From contig OW285192.1 of the NCBI GenBank assembly GCA_935421135.1, forward strand, positions 16,159,001 to 16,223,000: a stretch of DNA of 64,000 bases, given 5' to 3'. This stretch comes from Bugulina stolonifera (Eukaryota > Bryozoa > Gymnolaemata > Cheilostomatida > Bugulidae). Below are positions 1 through 11,305 of this stretch, one piece after another. Within the stretch, counting starts at the first letter, position 1; every line of letters starts with the position of its first letter. A model generated the notes under the pieces. That model had not been told where the DNA came from. It searched no databases and saw only the letters and a list, made by a program, of their open reading frames with translations. The position numbers were made by a program, and so were the translations under genes.

Positions 1-774
1 GTGTGAAAGCTGATGCAATGTCTCATCCCCTTGTCATCCACATAGCTTGCCCTGGCTAAGAATGCTTTTCCGAATGCCGTTTCAACCACCGAACCTCCAC
101 TCACTTCTAGCACAGTTCCTGGCTCTAGCTCTGACAACTTCACCGTTGTCTGCAGAGAGCTCCTCTTCTCCGCTCCCATGCTCCTACAATAACGAAAGTG
201 GTGTATATAGATCCGACAAAGTGGTTAAACGGGAGAAAGATAGTACGGTAATTTATAGATATACGAACAGGGCTACTTACATTAGGGTTGCCGCCACTGC
301 ACGAGCTTTCTCCAGGCTTAGTCCCCCGCTCTTTTTCTTCCCCTTGCAAGGGGACTTGGTAGCTTTTTTTCCCTTCGTCGTCGTCTCACCACCATCCATT
401 TCTTCCGTAGCCGTATCGGCTCCGTGGCCATCATCATCATCATCATCTGATATTACAATCACCTGGGATTTCTTCTTTTTCTTAGCACAGATTTCATCTC
501 CTTTTGGGTTCTTCCTCTTCTTGGTTGTTGTGGTCTCGCCCCTATCCGAGGCCCGCTCCGGGGAGGACGGAGAGTCCGCCATGTTAGAAAGATCCTTTCG
601 GGCAAGACTCCCCACTCCTATTATTTTCCCCTTCTTCCGTGCCTCTTTTAACGCATCCACCTCTTCTTTCCTCTTCTGACTGCACTCTTCTTCTTCAATA
701 ATTCCATCCATTTGTGAGTCCGTTAAGCCCGCAAATAGCTCTTCTTGGTTTTGGACTATGTTGTCAGTATCCAT
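1..774 (-). CDS. Small acidic/basic protein of the polymerase element, probable ssDNA-binding (partial)
   Basis: Two exons are visible: 774..281 and 183..1. The gene runs off the left edge of the window. Exon 1 ends at a GTAAGT donor in phase 2, and exon 2 follows a TTATTGTAG acceptor and stays open to the edge. The first part is disordered and charged, with lysine runs and a DDDDDD stretch near residue 110, which suggests nuclear localisation and DNA contact. Exon 2 encodes a compact segment with the pattern KLSELEPG, then VLEVSGG, then TAFGKAFLARA. This looks like the short OB-fold-like proteins that often sit beside transposon-type family-B polymerases. That comparison is from memory and was not tested. 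It diverges from the polymerase gene, with the repeat palindrome between them, so a replication role is inferred. A TATAAAG box lies 83 bp upstream of the ATG. Confidence 0.6.
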
Positions 775-856
775 TGATAATGTACTATTGTAGTAGTGTA
801 GCTGTACAGTAGTGATGTGCTGAACTTTGAATGCTGAGACTGTGATCCCACTCTCC

Positions 857-863
857 CTTTATA
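857..863 (-). promoter_or_regulatory. TATA box of the leftward gene
   Basis: TATAAAG reads on the minus strand, 83 bp upstream of the ATG at 774 and just outside the left arm of the 31-bp repeat palindrome. Its position fits a core promoter for the leftward gene. Confidence 0.45.
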
Positions 864-904
864 CAACTGCTCATTTCTTGACTCCTCCCTTTTTTTTATC
901 CAAT

Positions 905-1635
905 CTCAATGTGACCCGATGCACCCCGATGTGAATCCGAAGCCTCCCGATGTGATTCCGAAGCTTCCCGATGCATCCCGATGTGAATCCGAAGCTCCCC
1001 GATGCACCCCGACGTGATTCCGATGCTTCCCGATGCATCCCGATGTGAATCCGAAGCTTCCCGATGCATCCCGATGTGAATCCGAAGCTTCCCGATGCAT
1101 CCCGATGTGATTCCGAAGCTTCCCGATGCATCCCGATGTGATTCCGAAGCTTCCCGATGCATCCCGATGTGTCCCGATGTGTCAATTCACATCGGGGTGC
1201 ATCGGGATGCATCGGGAGGCTTCGGAATCACATCGGGATGCATCGGGAAGCTTCGGATTCACATCGGGATGCATCGGGAAGCTTCGGAATCACATCGGGA
1301 TGCATCGGGAAGCTTCGGATTCACATCGGGATGCATCGGGATGCATCGGGAAGCTTCGGATTCACATCGGGATGCATCGGGAGGCTTCGGATTCACATCG
1401 GGATGCATCGGGAAGCTTCGGAATCACATCGGGATGCATCGGGAAGCTTCGGAATCACATCGGGATGCATCGGGAAGCTTCGGAATCACATCGGGATGCA
1501 TCGGGAGGCTTCGGATTCACATCGGGGTGCATCGGGAGGCTTCGGATTCACATCGGGAAGCTTCGGATTCACATCGGGGTGCATCGGAAGGCTTCGGATT
1601 CGCATCGGGAAGCTTCGGATTCACATCGGGGTGGT
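905..1635. repeat. Inverted array of 31-bp repeats (long palindrome)
   Basis: About 9 units of a 31-bp repeat run in one orientation from about 905 to 1180, and about 14 units run in the opposite orientation from about 1190 to 1635. The switch is at TGTCAATTCACA near 1180-1192. Each unit contains GATGTGAATCCGAAG or a close variant, a GAAGCTTC palindrome and an ATGCAT palindrome. The units are nearly identical. The array could fold into a cruciform or hairpin with arms of about 280 bp. It lies exactly between two divergent promoters of the element, so an origin or enhancer role is plausible. All open frames across it come from the 31-nt period and are not genes. Confidence 0.9.
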
Positions 1636-1682
1636 ATTGCCAAGGGTGGGGAAATGGTTAGACTCCGCCCACTGAATACTAC

Positions 1683-1690
1683 TATTTAAG
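1683..1690 (+). promoter_or_regulatory. TATA-like box of the polymerase gene
   Basis: TATTTAAG lies about 50 bp beyond the right end of the palindrome and about 25-30 bp upstream of a pyrimidine-rich possible initiator near 1700-1715. It mirrors the TATA box on the other side of the array, so the array sits between two core promoters. Confidence 0.4.
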
Positions 1691-1746
1691 GTATGAGTTT
1701 CTCACTTTAGCAGTATGAACAATCAGCCTCTAGTCAACAGAGTGAG

Positions 1747-2093
1747 AGTAAACAGAGACAGCTACCTACTAGTCAGTGCGTGAACAGAGATGTCAACAAG
1801 TAGAACATAAGGTTAGTGTTAAATGGAGTAATTGGCAGCAATTGTGAAGTGTTTATTGTATAAAATGCTATCAAGCTAAAAAATGACTCACACCCTACTG
1901 CTATATATTTTTATAAGGAGACTAAACAGAGACACCTACCTTCTAGCCAGCACATGATCAGCAGAGATGTCAACAAGTGAAAAAGAAGGTTAGTGCTAAA
2001 TGAGGTATTTGGTAGCAATTGTGGATTGTTTATTGTTTATGTAGTGTGAAGTAAAAGAATAATAACTTACACCCTACCATTTTTTTTTTATAG
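1747..2093 (+). repeat. Tandem duplication of the polymerase 5' exon and intron
   Basis: A unit of about 175 bp is present twice (about 1747-1915 and 1918-2093). Each copy has a short exon with ATGTCAACAAGT, a GTTAGTG donor, a similar intron and a pyrimidine-rich acceptor. Copy 1 reaches a stop seven codons after its ATG. Copy 2, with ATG at 1967, stays open and splices in frame into the zinc-finger exon. Only copy 2 can supply the coding start; copy 1 can only be untranslated leader. Confidence 0.7.
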
Positions 2094-5000
2094 GGGGAGA
2101 GACCTCTCGTCAGGTCGAGCACACCTGTCAACTATGCGGTCTGGTTCTCAGAACAGCGTTTTCTCTAGACAGGCACACGAAGAGAATGCATGCACAGGCT
2201 CACCCGCACAAGTGCCCCGTTTGTGGCGGATGTTTTGATGGGAGGAGAAAGCTAGGTCATCACATGAGGCGATTTCATAGCGAGGGTAAGGTGGAAAAAG
2301 ATGAGGGAGGTGCAGAGAAGTTTGATGATGTTTTCTGGTCTAAACCGCCAACAGCTGAAGAGGGGGATGAGATGGGGGTGCTACTAGCCCGCTATTGGAG
2401 CTCCATCAGGTCCGCAATACACTCTCGTCCCGTGGAAGATATTCTCAATGTTCGAGTGTGGAGAGGGGAAGGTGAAGACGAAGGAGATGAAGAGGTGTGG
2501 ACTAAGTTGAGAGCAATGTGGAAGAGAGTGCCTTGTACTGTGAAGATTAACTGTAGCGCTGGAGTCATCCTCGAGCATAAGACCAGTGGAGAGTTGCGCT
2601 ACTTTCACTCATCGAGCAACAATGCCGCATTCTTCCCCAAACCAAGACTGATCAGAACAGAGAATGAGATGAGAGAGTTTTGCGAATCTGTGCAGGAGCT
2701 CGACTTGAGAGAGAGGTCAGCACAAAGGAGACCGAATACCGCTTGGGCTTTACGTCACATTGCGAATCTGACATTCTACATCTATAAACTCCTAGAGATT
2801 AGCAAGGTGGGCGGTGTAGTGAGCAAACTCCCAGACTACATACTTAACAACCGACACGTGATAGCACTAGACGTAGACTTTTGGGCTAGAGGAGGTGCGC
2901 GTCCCTACTCAGACAACTTGTGTTTCTTTAGATGCTTGGCCATGATGTATGACTGTAACTGCGACCAAAAGAAGGGATGTCGTTGCCGTCGCCCCTCTTG
3001 CACCACAACACATCGCTTGTTTAAACAATACATGAGACAAACTAAATCTTCTTCCCCACCCTCATCAACTTTGTCAGACTTCCCCGGGGTGGACTCGAGT
3101 GATCTACTGGCCTTGGAAGATCATTTTGACGTATCTATAATAGTCTTCTGTCTAACTGATGAGGAGGTAGCTCCGATAGTTTGGTCATCCGGGGCACGAA
3201 ACAAAGCCCATAAACTCTTCGTCAACATGTACGAAAAACACTTCAGCTGGATAAAGAATGTTGATTCGTTTGCCAGATGTTTCACCTGCAAGCTGTGCGA
3301 TAGCGCGTTTACACGCTTGTCCAGCCTACGACGACACAAGTGCTCGCCAGAAGAAGCATCGGTGTTCGTTTTCCCTGGTGGAACGTTTGGACCCCCGCCA
3401 ACCATATTCACAAAACTCAAGCGAGTGGCGGGAATAGAGGTGGTGAACCCCGACCTCTTATACTACCCCTACTATATCACCTATGATATCGAATGCTTCA
3501 TGCCAAAAGACAACCTACCAACTAACACCACCACGATGACTTTTAGTGCAAGACACGAGCTACTGAGCATATCCGCGTGTTCTAACGTCCCGGGGTTTGA
3601 GCGAGCCAAGTGTTTTGTGAGGAGCGTCGACAGCAAGGATGGGACGAAGTGCATTCGTCAATTCGTCCAATACATAGCAAAGATTGCTGACGTGGCAGGA
3701 GATTTGTTCGGAGAAAGATTCCAGGATGTACGCGAGCGACTCTCTACCTTCCTCGCGGATCGGGCGGATAGAGAAGAGGCCTTTGCTGACGACAAGTTCT
3801 CTAACGTCTCGACTTACAGGGTGAAGTCCGGTCTCTCCGGATTAGAAAGAGAATTAGAACAGCACATCTCCAGCGTTCCGGTGGTCGGCTTCAACTCGCA
3901 AAAGTATGACCTAAATATACTAAAGGGGCCTTTACTTCGCTCTCTACAAGAGGAGGAGGGAGAAGATTTTGTTTTCATCGTTAAGCGTGTTAACAGTATG
4001 TCCTGCGTGGAGAGTAGACGTTTTAGATTCCTTGACATATGCAACTTTATCGCACCAGGCTTCAACTACTCAAAATACTTGAAGGCATTTGGCGTGTCAG
4101 AGAGTAAGGGATTCTTTCCTTACGACTGGGTAGATTCCCTGAGAAGGTTGGATCATCACGGACTCCCTCCCCGAGAGAGTTTTTTCAACTCGCTGACTCA
4201 GCAAGAATTGAGCCAGCAAGATTATCACCACTGTCAGCTCGTGTGGGAAAGAGAGAACATGGAAACGTTCAGGGATTTCCTCATCTGGTACAACAACCTC
4301 GATGTGGCCCCATTCATCGAGGCCATTGCACGTCAGAGCTCTATCTATCGACAAAAGGGTATTGATATGTTGAAATCTGCAATCTCGCTTCCAGGCTTGG
4401 CTATCAGATGGTTGTTTATGGAGGTGGAGGCCCGACCTTACGGCTACTCTCCTCCGCAAGCCGCTCTCCCGCTGCATAGGTTAATGTCTCTCCGAGGCGA
4501 ACTTTGCAACTCACAACCCATATGTCTGTTCGATGAGGAGAGCAAAAGTCTGTACCACACTCTCCGTGATAACCTCGTGGGAGGGCCAAGCATCATCTTT
4601 CACAGACATCATGAAGTTGGAGTGACCTCTATTCGAGAGAAGATTTATGGCACATCCGCAAAACCCTGTAGGTCCATTCTGGGAGTCGATGCCAACGCTC
4701 TCTACCTATACTGCATGATGGGGAATATGCCTACGGGTTATCCCAGGCGGAGGCTAGAGAGCCGAGGCTTTGCTCTGGAACTCGTTAAAAAGTTCAGCAA
4801 AGTGGCGCATGGATGGTTAGAGTTCCAATCGTGGAAGAGAGGAGAGGTCATCCTTCACCAACAGAATGGAGGAGAAATGAGGATAGGCTGTCACAACCTA
4901 CCGGTGGATGGTTATAGCGAACAGAGTCGGACTGTGTACCAATTCCACGGTTGCTACTGGCACGGACACGAGTGCGAGCTAGGAGGGAATGGAAAAGGTG

Positions 5001-6705
5001 TCAGAAACATGACGAATGAAGAGCTCCGGGTGGACACTGCGAGGAAAGAAGATTACATCAAGGCTCTAGGCTATAAGCTCATCACCACTCGGGAGTGTGA
5101 GTGGGGAGCGCGAGTTCGTTCGGATGAAGAGGTTAGGACATTTCTCTCCGTCTTCTTTTCTTCTCTCTATCCAGAGAGGGGTTGTGTCAACCTCGATAAA
5201 ATAATCAACAGTATTCGTAGTGGAGAGTACTACGGTTTAGTGGAGTGTGACATTTCCGTACCCGAAGAGCTAAAAGCGAAGTTCTCTGAGATGGCACCTA
5301 TTTTCAAGAATATAAATGTGGGAAGAGAACACCTTAGCGAACACATGCGCGCTTTTGCCAAACAGAACGGATTCTTGAAGAGACCTCAGCGAATGCTCGT
5401 GGGGAGTCTTTTTGGCGAGCGAATCACACTACTCACCGATCTGGCTAGATGGTATCTAGATCAAGGTTTGATAATTACCAGGGTCTATCAGTTTGTTCAC
5501 TTTATCCCACGAGCCGTCTTCAAAGACTTTGGTTCTTCGGTCTCAGACGCAAGGAGAGGGGGAGATCTGGACCCTGATCTGGCCCTCTTGGCCAGCACCA
5601 GCAAGCTCGTTGGGAATTCAGCCTACGGAAAGACCATAACAAATAAAGAGAAACATAAGACTGTCAAGTATGTAGAGACAGTAGAGGGGGCGGCCGTCAA
5701 AGTGAGGAGTAGGCACTTTTCTAGTCTCAACGAAGTCGATGAAAACTACTTTGAGATAGAGCTTCACAAGAAAAAGGTAAGTGTTGACAATCTTTCTTAC
5801 TTTGACTCTTGGTTTGACAAAACTTTTTTCCGAGTGGAAGGGTGAACTTTCTCTCTCTCTCTCTCTCTTTCTTTTAGATTCGAATGGATGTTCCATCCGT
5901 CGTAGGATTCGTCATCCTCCAGAGAGCCAAGTTGAGGATGCTAGAGTTCTACTACGACTTTATGGATAGGTGAGTAGAACTAGACTATACAAAGATTTTA
6001 TCAAATCCTTTTCTATTTATTCTTCGGTGTCAGCAACCTCTAACTCGCCCGATTTATTTTCACAGATTCGTCAGCAGAGAGGACTTTGAGTACGTAGAAA
6101 TGGATACGGATAGCGCTTACATGGCCCTGAGTGCTCGCAATATAGATGAGGTCATCCGAAAAGATAAAAAAGAAGAGTTCTACAGAGAGTACGGTAAATG
6201 GTTTCCCAGACCCTTCTGCGATAGCCACAAGGGAGACTTTATCACAACCAAGGTGCTCGGGCAAGAGTGGGAGATGAGGGAATGTTGTGAGAAGGTGCAG
6301 CGATACGAAACACGAACCCCTGGTCTGTTTAAGGAGGAGTTTCGGGGGGAGGGGGTCATCGCGCTCAACTCAAAAACTTACTTTTGTTGGTCCGCTGACG
6401 GCGATAGCAAGTATAGTAGCAAAGGACTAAATAAAAGAGGAAACACCCTAACCAAAGAGAAGTTCCTCTCCGTGCTCAAAACAGGGGAGTCGGTGAGAGG
6501 AGACAATCGGGGTTTTATCAGAAGAGGAAATCAAACGTATAGCTATACCCAGCTAAAGACCGGACTCACCTACTTCTACGGTAAGCGGAAGGTTGCGGAA
6601 GACGGGGTGAGTACGAGTCCTATAGAATGTTAGTACTGATTTCTCGGAGATGAGACTACTTCATTCGATAAATCGGAGAGTAAACGAACAGTGCATCATA
6701 ACCCT

Positions 6706-6750
<45 letters not shown>

Positions 6751-7084
6751 ATAATTTTTTTTCACATTCACTCTCTATTGTAAGGGGTCTCCGTCCTCAA
6801 AACGGAGGGTTTACCGGTTGTAGCCTTAAAACCGAGCAATAAAACACTAGCTAATACATTAAAAACCATTTACCTCTCCAAACCAAAGGGGTAGACGGTA
6901 CTAGCGCAGCTTCCGCTCATACTCACCCCTTATCAGTTCACATTTCTTCTATTGTCTTCATTCGTAGGTGGGGGGTGACATCGCACGCGCACGATGCGCT
7001 CTCTCCCTATCGGAGTTTGCTACCCGGGGGAAAGTGGACGCGGTGGTCAAAGAAATTGGTGGCGAGTCAACGACATCATCGTAG
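1967..7084 (+). CDS. Protein-primed family-B DNA polymerase (Polinton/adintovirus type) with zinc fingers and nuclease-like insert
   Basis: Five exons fit by phase and splice sites: 1967..1988, 2094..5776, 5878..5969, 6066..6606 and 6968..7084. The protein is about 1,480 residues. The true N terminus lies upstream of the ATG at 2186, because a C2H2 finger (CQLC...H...H) is encoded at about 2128-2190 in the same frame, followed by a second finger. Next come a Cys-rich region, another finger (CKLC...H...C), an exonuclease domain (DIE, then FNSQKYD, then YNNLD), polymerase motif A (GVDANALY), a nuclease-like insert (HGCYWHGHEC with GYKL), motif B (GNSAYG) and motif C (DTDS, in exon 4). All catalytic signatures are present and no frame is broken, so this copy looks intact. 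Such enzymes replicate linear virus-like transposons by protein priming. The final exon, a 39-codon tail, is the least certain. Confidence 0.85.
6713..6746. repeat. (TA)n microsatellite
   Basis: An uninterrupted TA dinucleotide tract in the last intron of the polymerase gene. It has no coding role. Confidence 0.95.
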
Positions 7085-7103
7085 AGACGGGTCTATTTGT
7101 AGG

Positions 7104-7109
7104 ATGATG

Positions 7110-7141
<32 letters not shown>

Positions 7142-7205
7142 GATGATGATGATGGTGATGGTGATGATGATGATGATGATGATGATGATGGTGATGATGA
7201 TGGCA
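7104..7205. repeat. (GAT)n trinucleotide repeat
   Basis: Trinucleotide repeat just after the polymerase stop codon, with occasional GGT units. The poly-methionine frame over it is a repeat artefact. Confidence 0.95.
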
Positions 7206-7303
7206 ATGAGAAGACAAGCATCCATCTATCCCGTTTATCTATTTCTATTTCTACCCCTCCGAGCGATGATGTCGTCGGCTAACCTCCTCGCGAAGTCCAC
7301 GGT

Positions 7304-7926
7304 TTGAAGCGCGGAAGAGCCACCGCCTTCACTTTCCCTCGCCACTCGTCACGGGGACGGGTGATTTCCCTAGGGGAGGGTCCGGGGAAAATGAGGGTTA
7401 AGACGCGAGTCTTTCATCGAAGGTCCGGGGGCGCTCGAACGGAGGAGCGCGCGAGTGCGGTGTCACCCCAACCAGTTCAGTCTCAACAGTCCCCGGCGAA
7501 GAAATCATCCGGAAGCACCACCACCACTCGGTAAGTTTCTTATAGTAGTATAGTCAGCGTCGTAAACTCTGCACGGGCACTCTGCACGGATGTAGCCTAT
7601 CATTACTCTAACCCGTATTTTCCTTCGCTTCACCCTACTCCAGCCGACGGTCCGCCCGCGAGGGTAGCGACGGGTCGTTGGGGCGGGAGAGCGGGGGAGG
7701 GGCGGGGGATGGGCGGGGGGAGGGCGGCGTGGGGCCACGGCTGGACTCGCGAACGAGAACCGCCGCGAGGCGGAGGGCGAGGCGGAGGGGTTTGGGGTGG
7801 GGAGGGGTGGGGAGGGGCGGGGACGGGTGGAGGGAGGACGGGTGGGGTTCGCGGGGCGGGGGGGCGCGCGCGTACGCGCGCCCCCTCGCCCGAGCCGTGG
7901 GACCGGGCGAGGGGTTTGCTCTTTAG
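7304..7926 (+). CDS. Possible arginine/glycine-rich basic protein of the element
   Basis: Exon 1 from an ATG at 7304 ends at a GTAAGT donor (exon end 7530). A pyrimidine-rich acceptor at 7643 leads into an open frame that ends at TAG 7924-7926, and the phases agree. The product would be about 170 residues, very rich in Arg and Gly in its second half, like DNA-condensing proteins. The region is extremely G-rich, so long frames are expected by chance, and the opposite strand is also open (7505-8128). I do not recognise a family. It would be the third gene of the element if real. Confidence 0.25.
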
Positions 7927-8110
7927 ACTGGGTTCTACGGAACAGCCGATGAGGTTTTTGAAACCCCACCCGCGATCGGGGGGTAGGTTCTAGGGCTTTG
8001 CACATAGAGTGAGGTTTAGGGAAAGGGAGGGGGCGAGAGGACGGGTGGGGTGGTCGTCCGCCCGGGGAGTTTTTGGATCTAGGGCTAATAAGACGCGGAA
8101 ATGACCGGGT
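7640..8110. other. G-rich tract with many G-quadruplex motifs
   Basis: The plus strand holds dozens of runs of 3-6 G separated by 1-5 bases, for example around 7680-7740 and 7795-7865. The GC content drops sharply to the AT-rich background near 8130, which may mark the right limit of the polymerase element. Confidence 0.75.
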
Positions 8111-8129
8111 GTCTGTGCAGATCTGCACT

Positions 8130-10551
8130 GACTATACTACTGTCAGACTTGATTTGGATCGGAATAAAGACACATCTATTGGTGGTGGTCCAGGCTGTCC
8201 TAGGAGTTTCACGGAACTAAAGCTCTTAGCATCTAGGGTAGTTATCTAGTGATACACTGCCAGACCAAACATCTATGCTTGGTAGATTGATAACACACTA
8301 CACCCGGACCTGCATTGGTCAATGACAAGCACAGTTTTTAGACTAATATAATTCACTGCGTGCAAAGAACGTGGTCGGGGAGGTCGAGTACACCCTCAAA
8401 CCCCAGATCTTTACAATAATATTACGGTTAGATCTGCATGTACATTTGTATATTTATAGCAACAGGTGGGTTCAAAGACTACAAACCCAGTGTGGGACTT
8501 ACTTAGCAACCCTCTTGAAGAAGGGCGGTAGCTAAGGTATGCCAGAATTTAATTGACCAATCATAGCAGCTGTTATAACACGGTGCCTATAATGCCTAAA
8601 CATAAACCCAGATAAAAGAGGTTGCCCTCTCAATTTCCAACTGTTGAAGCATTTGTTGTACATTTGTAACAATAAGTCAGGCAGAAACATTTCCGCAGCC
8701 ATTTAAGAATTAACAACACACCAATAAAGAATGGATGTCCACCAAGTTGAAATTGGACAGTAAATGGCAATACTTGTTTGCCATGTCTTGCTGTTAACTT
8801 TCCTAGGAAAAAAGTTGTCTTGAACTGCCACTCTGTCTTGACTTGACTTGACGTGACTTGACTTGACTTGGACACATGAATGACTTGTGACTTTGAATTG
8901 GTTTCTGCCAAGTCAATATGGAGGATAAAAATTTTGTACAGTCTCAACCGTAGTGCCAATATAATATTACTGCACATATAGGCTAGTTACCATAATTGTA
9001 TAACAGCATGCATGCCAAGCTACACCTTGGCATGGTTTTTCATTCAGTGGAATGGCTACTGAAAGAAAAAAGTGATGTTTTAGAAATTGTAAAATTTTTG
9101 AAGTTGTCTCCCACTTGACTTGCATTTTTACTTGCAAGCAGACAAGTTGACTTCAACTTAACTTGATGGCTGACTTGACTTGAGGCAGTACTGACTTGAC
9201 TTGAACTTGACTTGGCTTCAAGATTTTAGAAATGACTTGACTTGTTGACTTGCAAGTCGACTTGGACTCAACTCTGACAATTCCATAACATTCTCTTACT
9301 ACAGTGAACTGTGGGTCCATCAGGACGCTACTATTGCCACCGTTGTCACCAATGTTGTGGAATTTATACCCAATTGATTTAACTTGTGTAACTGTCGATT
9401 ACAATAGGATACGATTGTATAATTAAAAAGTTATTCGACAATTTTATCATTAAAATGTGTTGAATATTGTAGCTACTTGGATTGGATTTAACATTAATTA
9501 TATATAGGCTTACCAAGTCTCCCTGATTCCGCAGGAGACTCCCTGAATTTCAACTCTAATTTTGAGACCCCGCTCCACCTAAAATGGACACCCCCACCCA
9601 AATGGTGAACCTCCCTGACTTTAATCAGTCGAACTTGGCAAGCCTGATTATATAAGATACCAGGCATGTAAAAATATATTATCATTTGAGGGAACACAAA
9701 TTAGAATAGTAGCAATAGAATTAATATCATATTTTGTTGCAATAATAATAATAACAATAATCGCAAGTTAGTGTACATTGTAGATTGTACAAACAAACTA
9801 ACCAAAAGTTTTAGTTAGTAAGATAATACTGGGCCAAATCATTGAAAAGCTTGTAAGTCTTTCAGCTCTTTGCAGAAAGCTTCATAATGAGAAGATCAGA
9901 ATATAATGGAGATATTCTTCAGTTACACCAGAATTTAGCTTTTTATCTCTGCTCCTTATTCAGCAGATTACTACTCAGTACAAAGGGGAGTTCAAGTGAA
10001 TGAGTAGCATTGCTATTTATATTTTAAACGATGTACATGTAAGATGCAATGTATCGTAATTGAAGTAGGCCTACTTGTACCACCATAGCAGCAGTGACAG
10101 CATAAAAATATAGTGCCAAAACTGCGTAAACATTTACCTGTATAGTTCTTTAGTGCTTAATTACAAATATTAAACAATTCAGCAATGTCAATAGCAGGTA
10201 GACATGTTAATAAATGTGCTGCCTGTGTAAGTGTACATGTAGATAGTGCTTCCATTTAGGTCTAGATTATTATAATACTTCTAAAGCAGATAATCTCTTT
10301 AGGCTGGCAAAGAGACGAACATGCTATAGGTTGTCTTACAGGCATACTGATAAAATGTTTCACAGATGTAACGCAATGCTATTTATTTCCATTGATTTTA
10401 CTACGAAACACTTTCAATACTGTACAATGTTACTAGATTGCTTGCAATGTACAATGTACATCAGCGATTTAGGGTACAATTACTACATACTGTATTTGAT
10501 ATTGTATTTATTGATATATTGTATATCAAGTACACCAAGGCAGAGGTCTTA
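8130..10551. other. Intergenic; degenerate ACTTG repeats only
   Basis: No gene found. Degenerate TTGACTTGAC-type pentanucleotide repeats lie at about 8830-8880 and 9110-9260. A 17-bp word, AATAAAGACACATCTAT, at 8165-8181 also occurs in reverse complement near 16656-16672 inside a possible solo LTR, so 8100-8300 may hold a fragment of the same retroelement family. The remainder is AT-rich with nothing recognisable. Confidence 0.5.
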
Positions 10552-11225
10552 TCAATTCTTTCCAAGCGAAGATCTAACAGACATCCTCTTTACGTAATGC
10601 ATAACGTCATTAATTGGCTGCAGGTCACCTCTAGCAATGTTGCCCTTCAAATTCTGCACTATCTCCACCTAAAATTACATAAATATAAAAAAGGGGTGAA
10701 CAGTACATTTTAGTACTAAATGATTTATTTCAATTATATGGGTTTGACCCACCTTGTATATCCATGCAAATTTCCTAAAAAGTTCAGATTGTAAATCAGC
10801 CGGCCAGCCACCTAGCCGGCCAGCCACCCAGCCGGCCAGTCGGTCAGTTGGTCAGTCAGTCAGTCAGTCAGTTGGTCAGTCGGTCAGTTGGTCAGTCAGT
10901 CAGTCAGTACTTACACATTAGTAGCTATCATTTCACTGGTATCAATGCATCAGCTAGCAGAACAATTTAACATGTTATATTAAATATATGATTTAAGATT
11001 AAAGATAATATTATTTTTACAGCTACCAGTAGGATTCTTGCAAACTATGTACAATCGGTCTGTATAACTGTTATGAAAAGCTACATGTACCTGTTCTTCC
11101 TCTGGTAGAGTCTCCACATAATTCTGAAGGTTCTGGAATGTTCTTTCTATGGAGCTATCGCTAATCACGGAATGAGCCCAGAAGAAGGTACATAACATGA
11201 AAATAACATAAACTCTCATGGTCAC
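10552..11225 (-). CDS. Small secreted peptide, 83 residues, two exons
   Basis: Exon 1 (11225..11091) starts with MTMRVYVIFMLCTFFWAHS, a clear signal peptide, and ends at CAG|GTACAT in phase 0. Exon 2 (10668..10552) follows a TTTTAG acceptor, is open in phase 0 and encodes 38 residues to a TGA. The mature part would be about 60 residues with no cysteine. It is largely amphipathic and helical (LQNYVETLPEEEQ, then NLKGNIARG). A KR pair lies near the C terminus and a GK pair two residues before the end, which recalls peptide precursors but is weak evidence. I do not recognise the family. The copia element ends 81 bp upstream of the ATG in the same orientation, so its LTR may influence transcription. 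Confidence 0.45.
10797..10908. repeat. GGCCAGCC/GTCA simple-repeat tract
   Basis: Interleaved GCCGGCCAGCCACC and GTCAGTCAGTTG units in the intron of the small secreted gene. It is low complexity with no coding potential. Confidence 0.9.
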
Positions 11226-11305
11226 TAGCTCTAGTGTAAGTCAGAGTTACTAGCCCTAATGAAAGTACATTCAAGCGGTTACTAATCTAAGTCATATACA
11301 TACAC

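Noticed and set aside
895..1689. Several overlapping frames of 64-188 codons on both strands
   Set aside because: All are translations of the 31-bp repeat; the 31-residue period equals three repeat units and no start context or family is seen.
6975..7307. Frame with long methionine runs
   Set aside because: Produced by the GAT repeat downstream of the polymerase stop; low-complexity artefact.
7505..8128. 207-codon proline/arginine-rich frame on the minus strand
   Set aside because: Lies in the G-rich tract, where frames stay open by composition; no conserved motif, and it conflicts with an equally open frame on the other strand.
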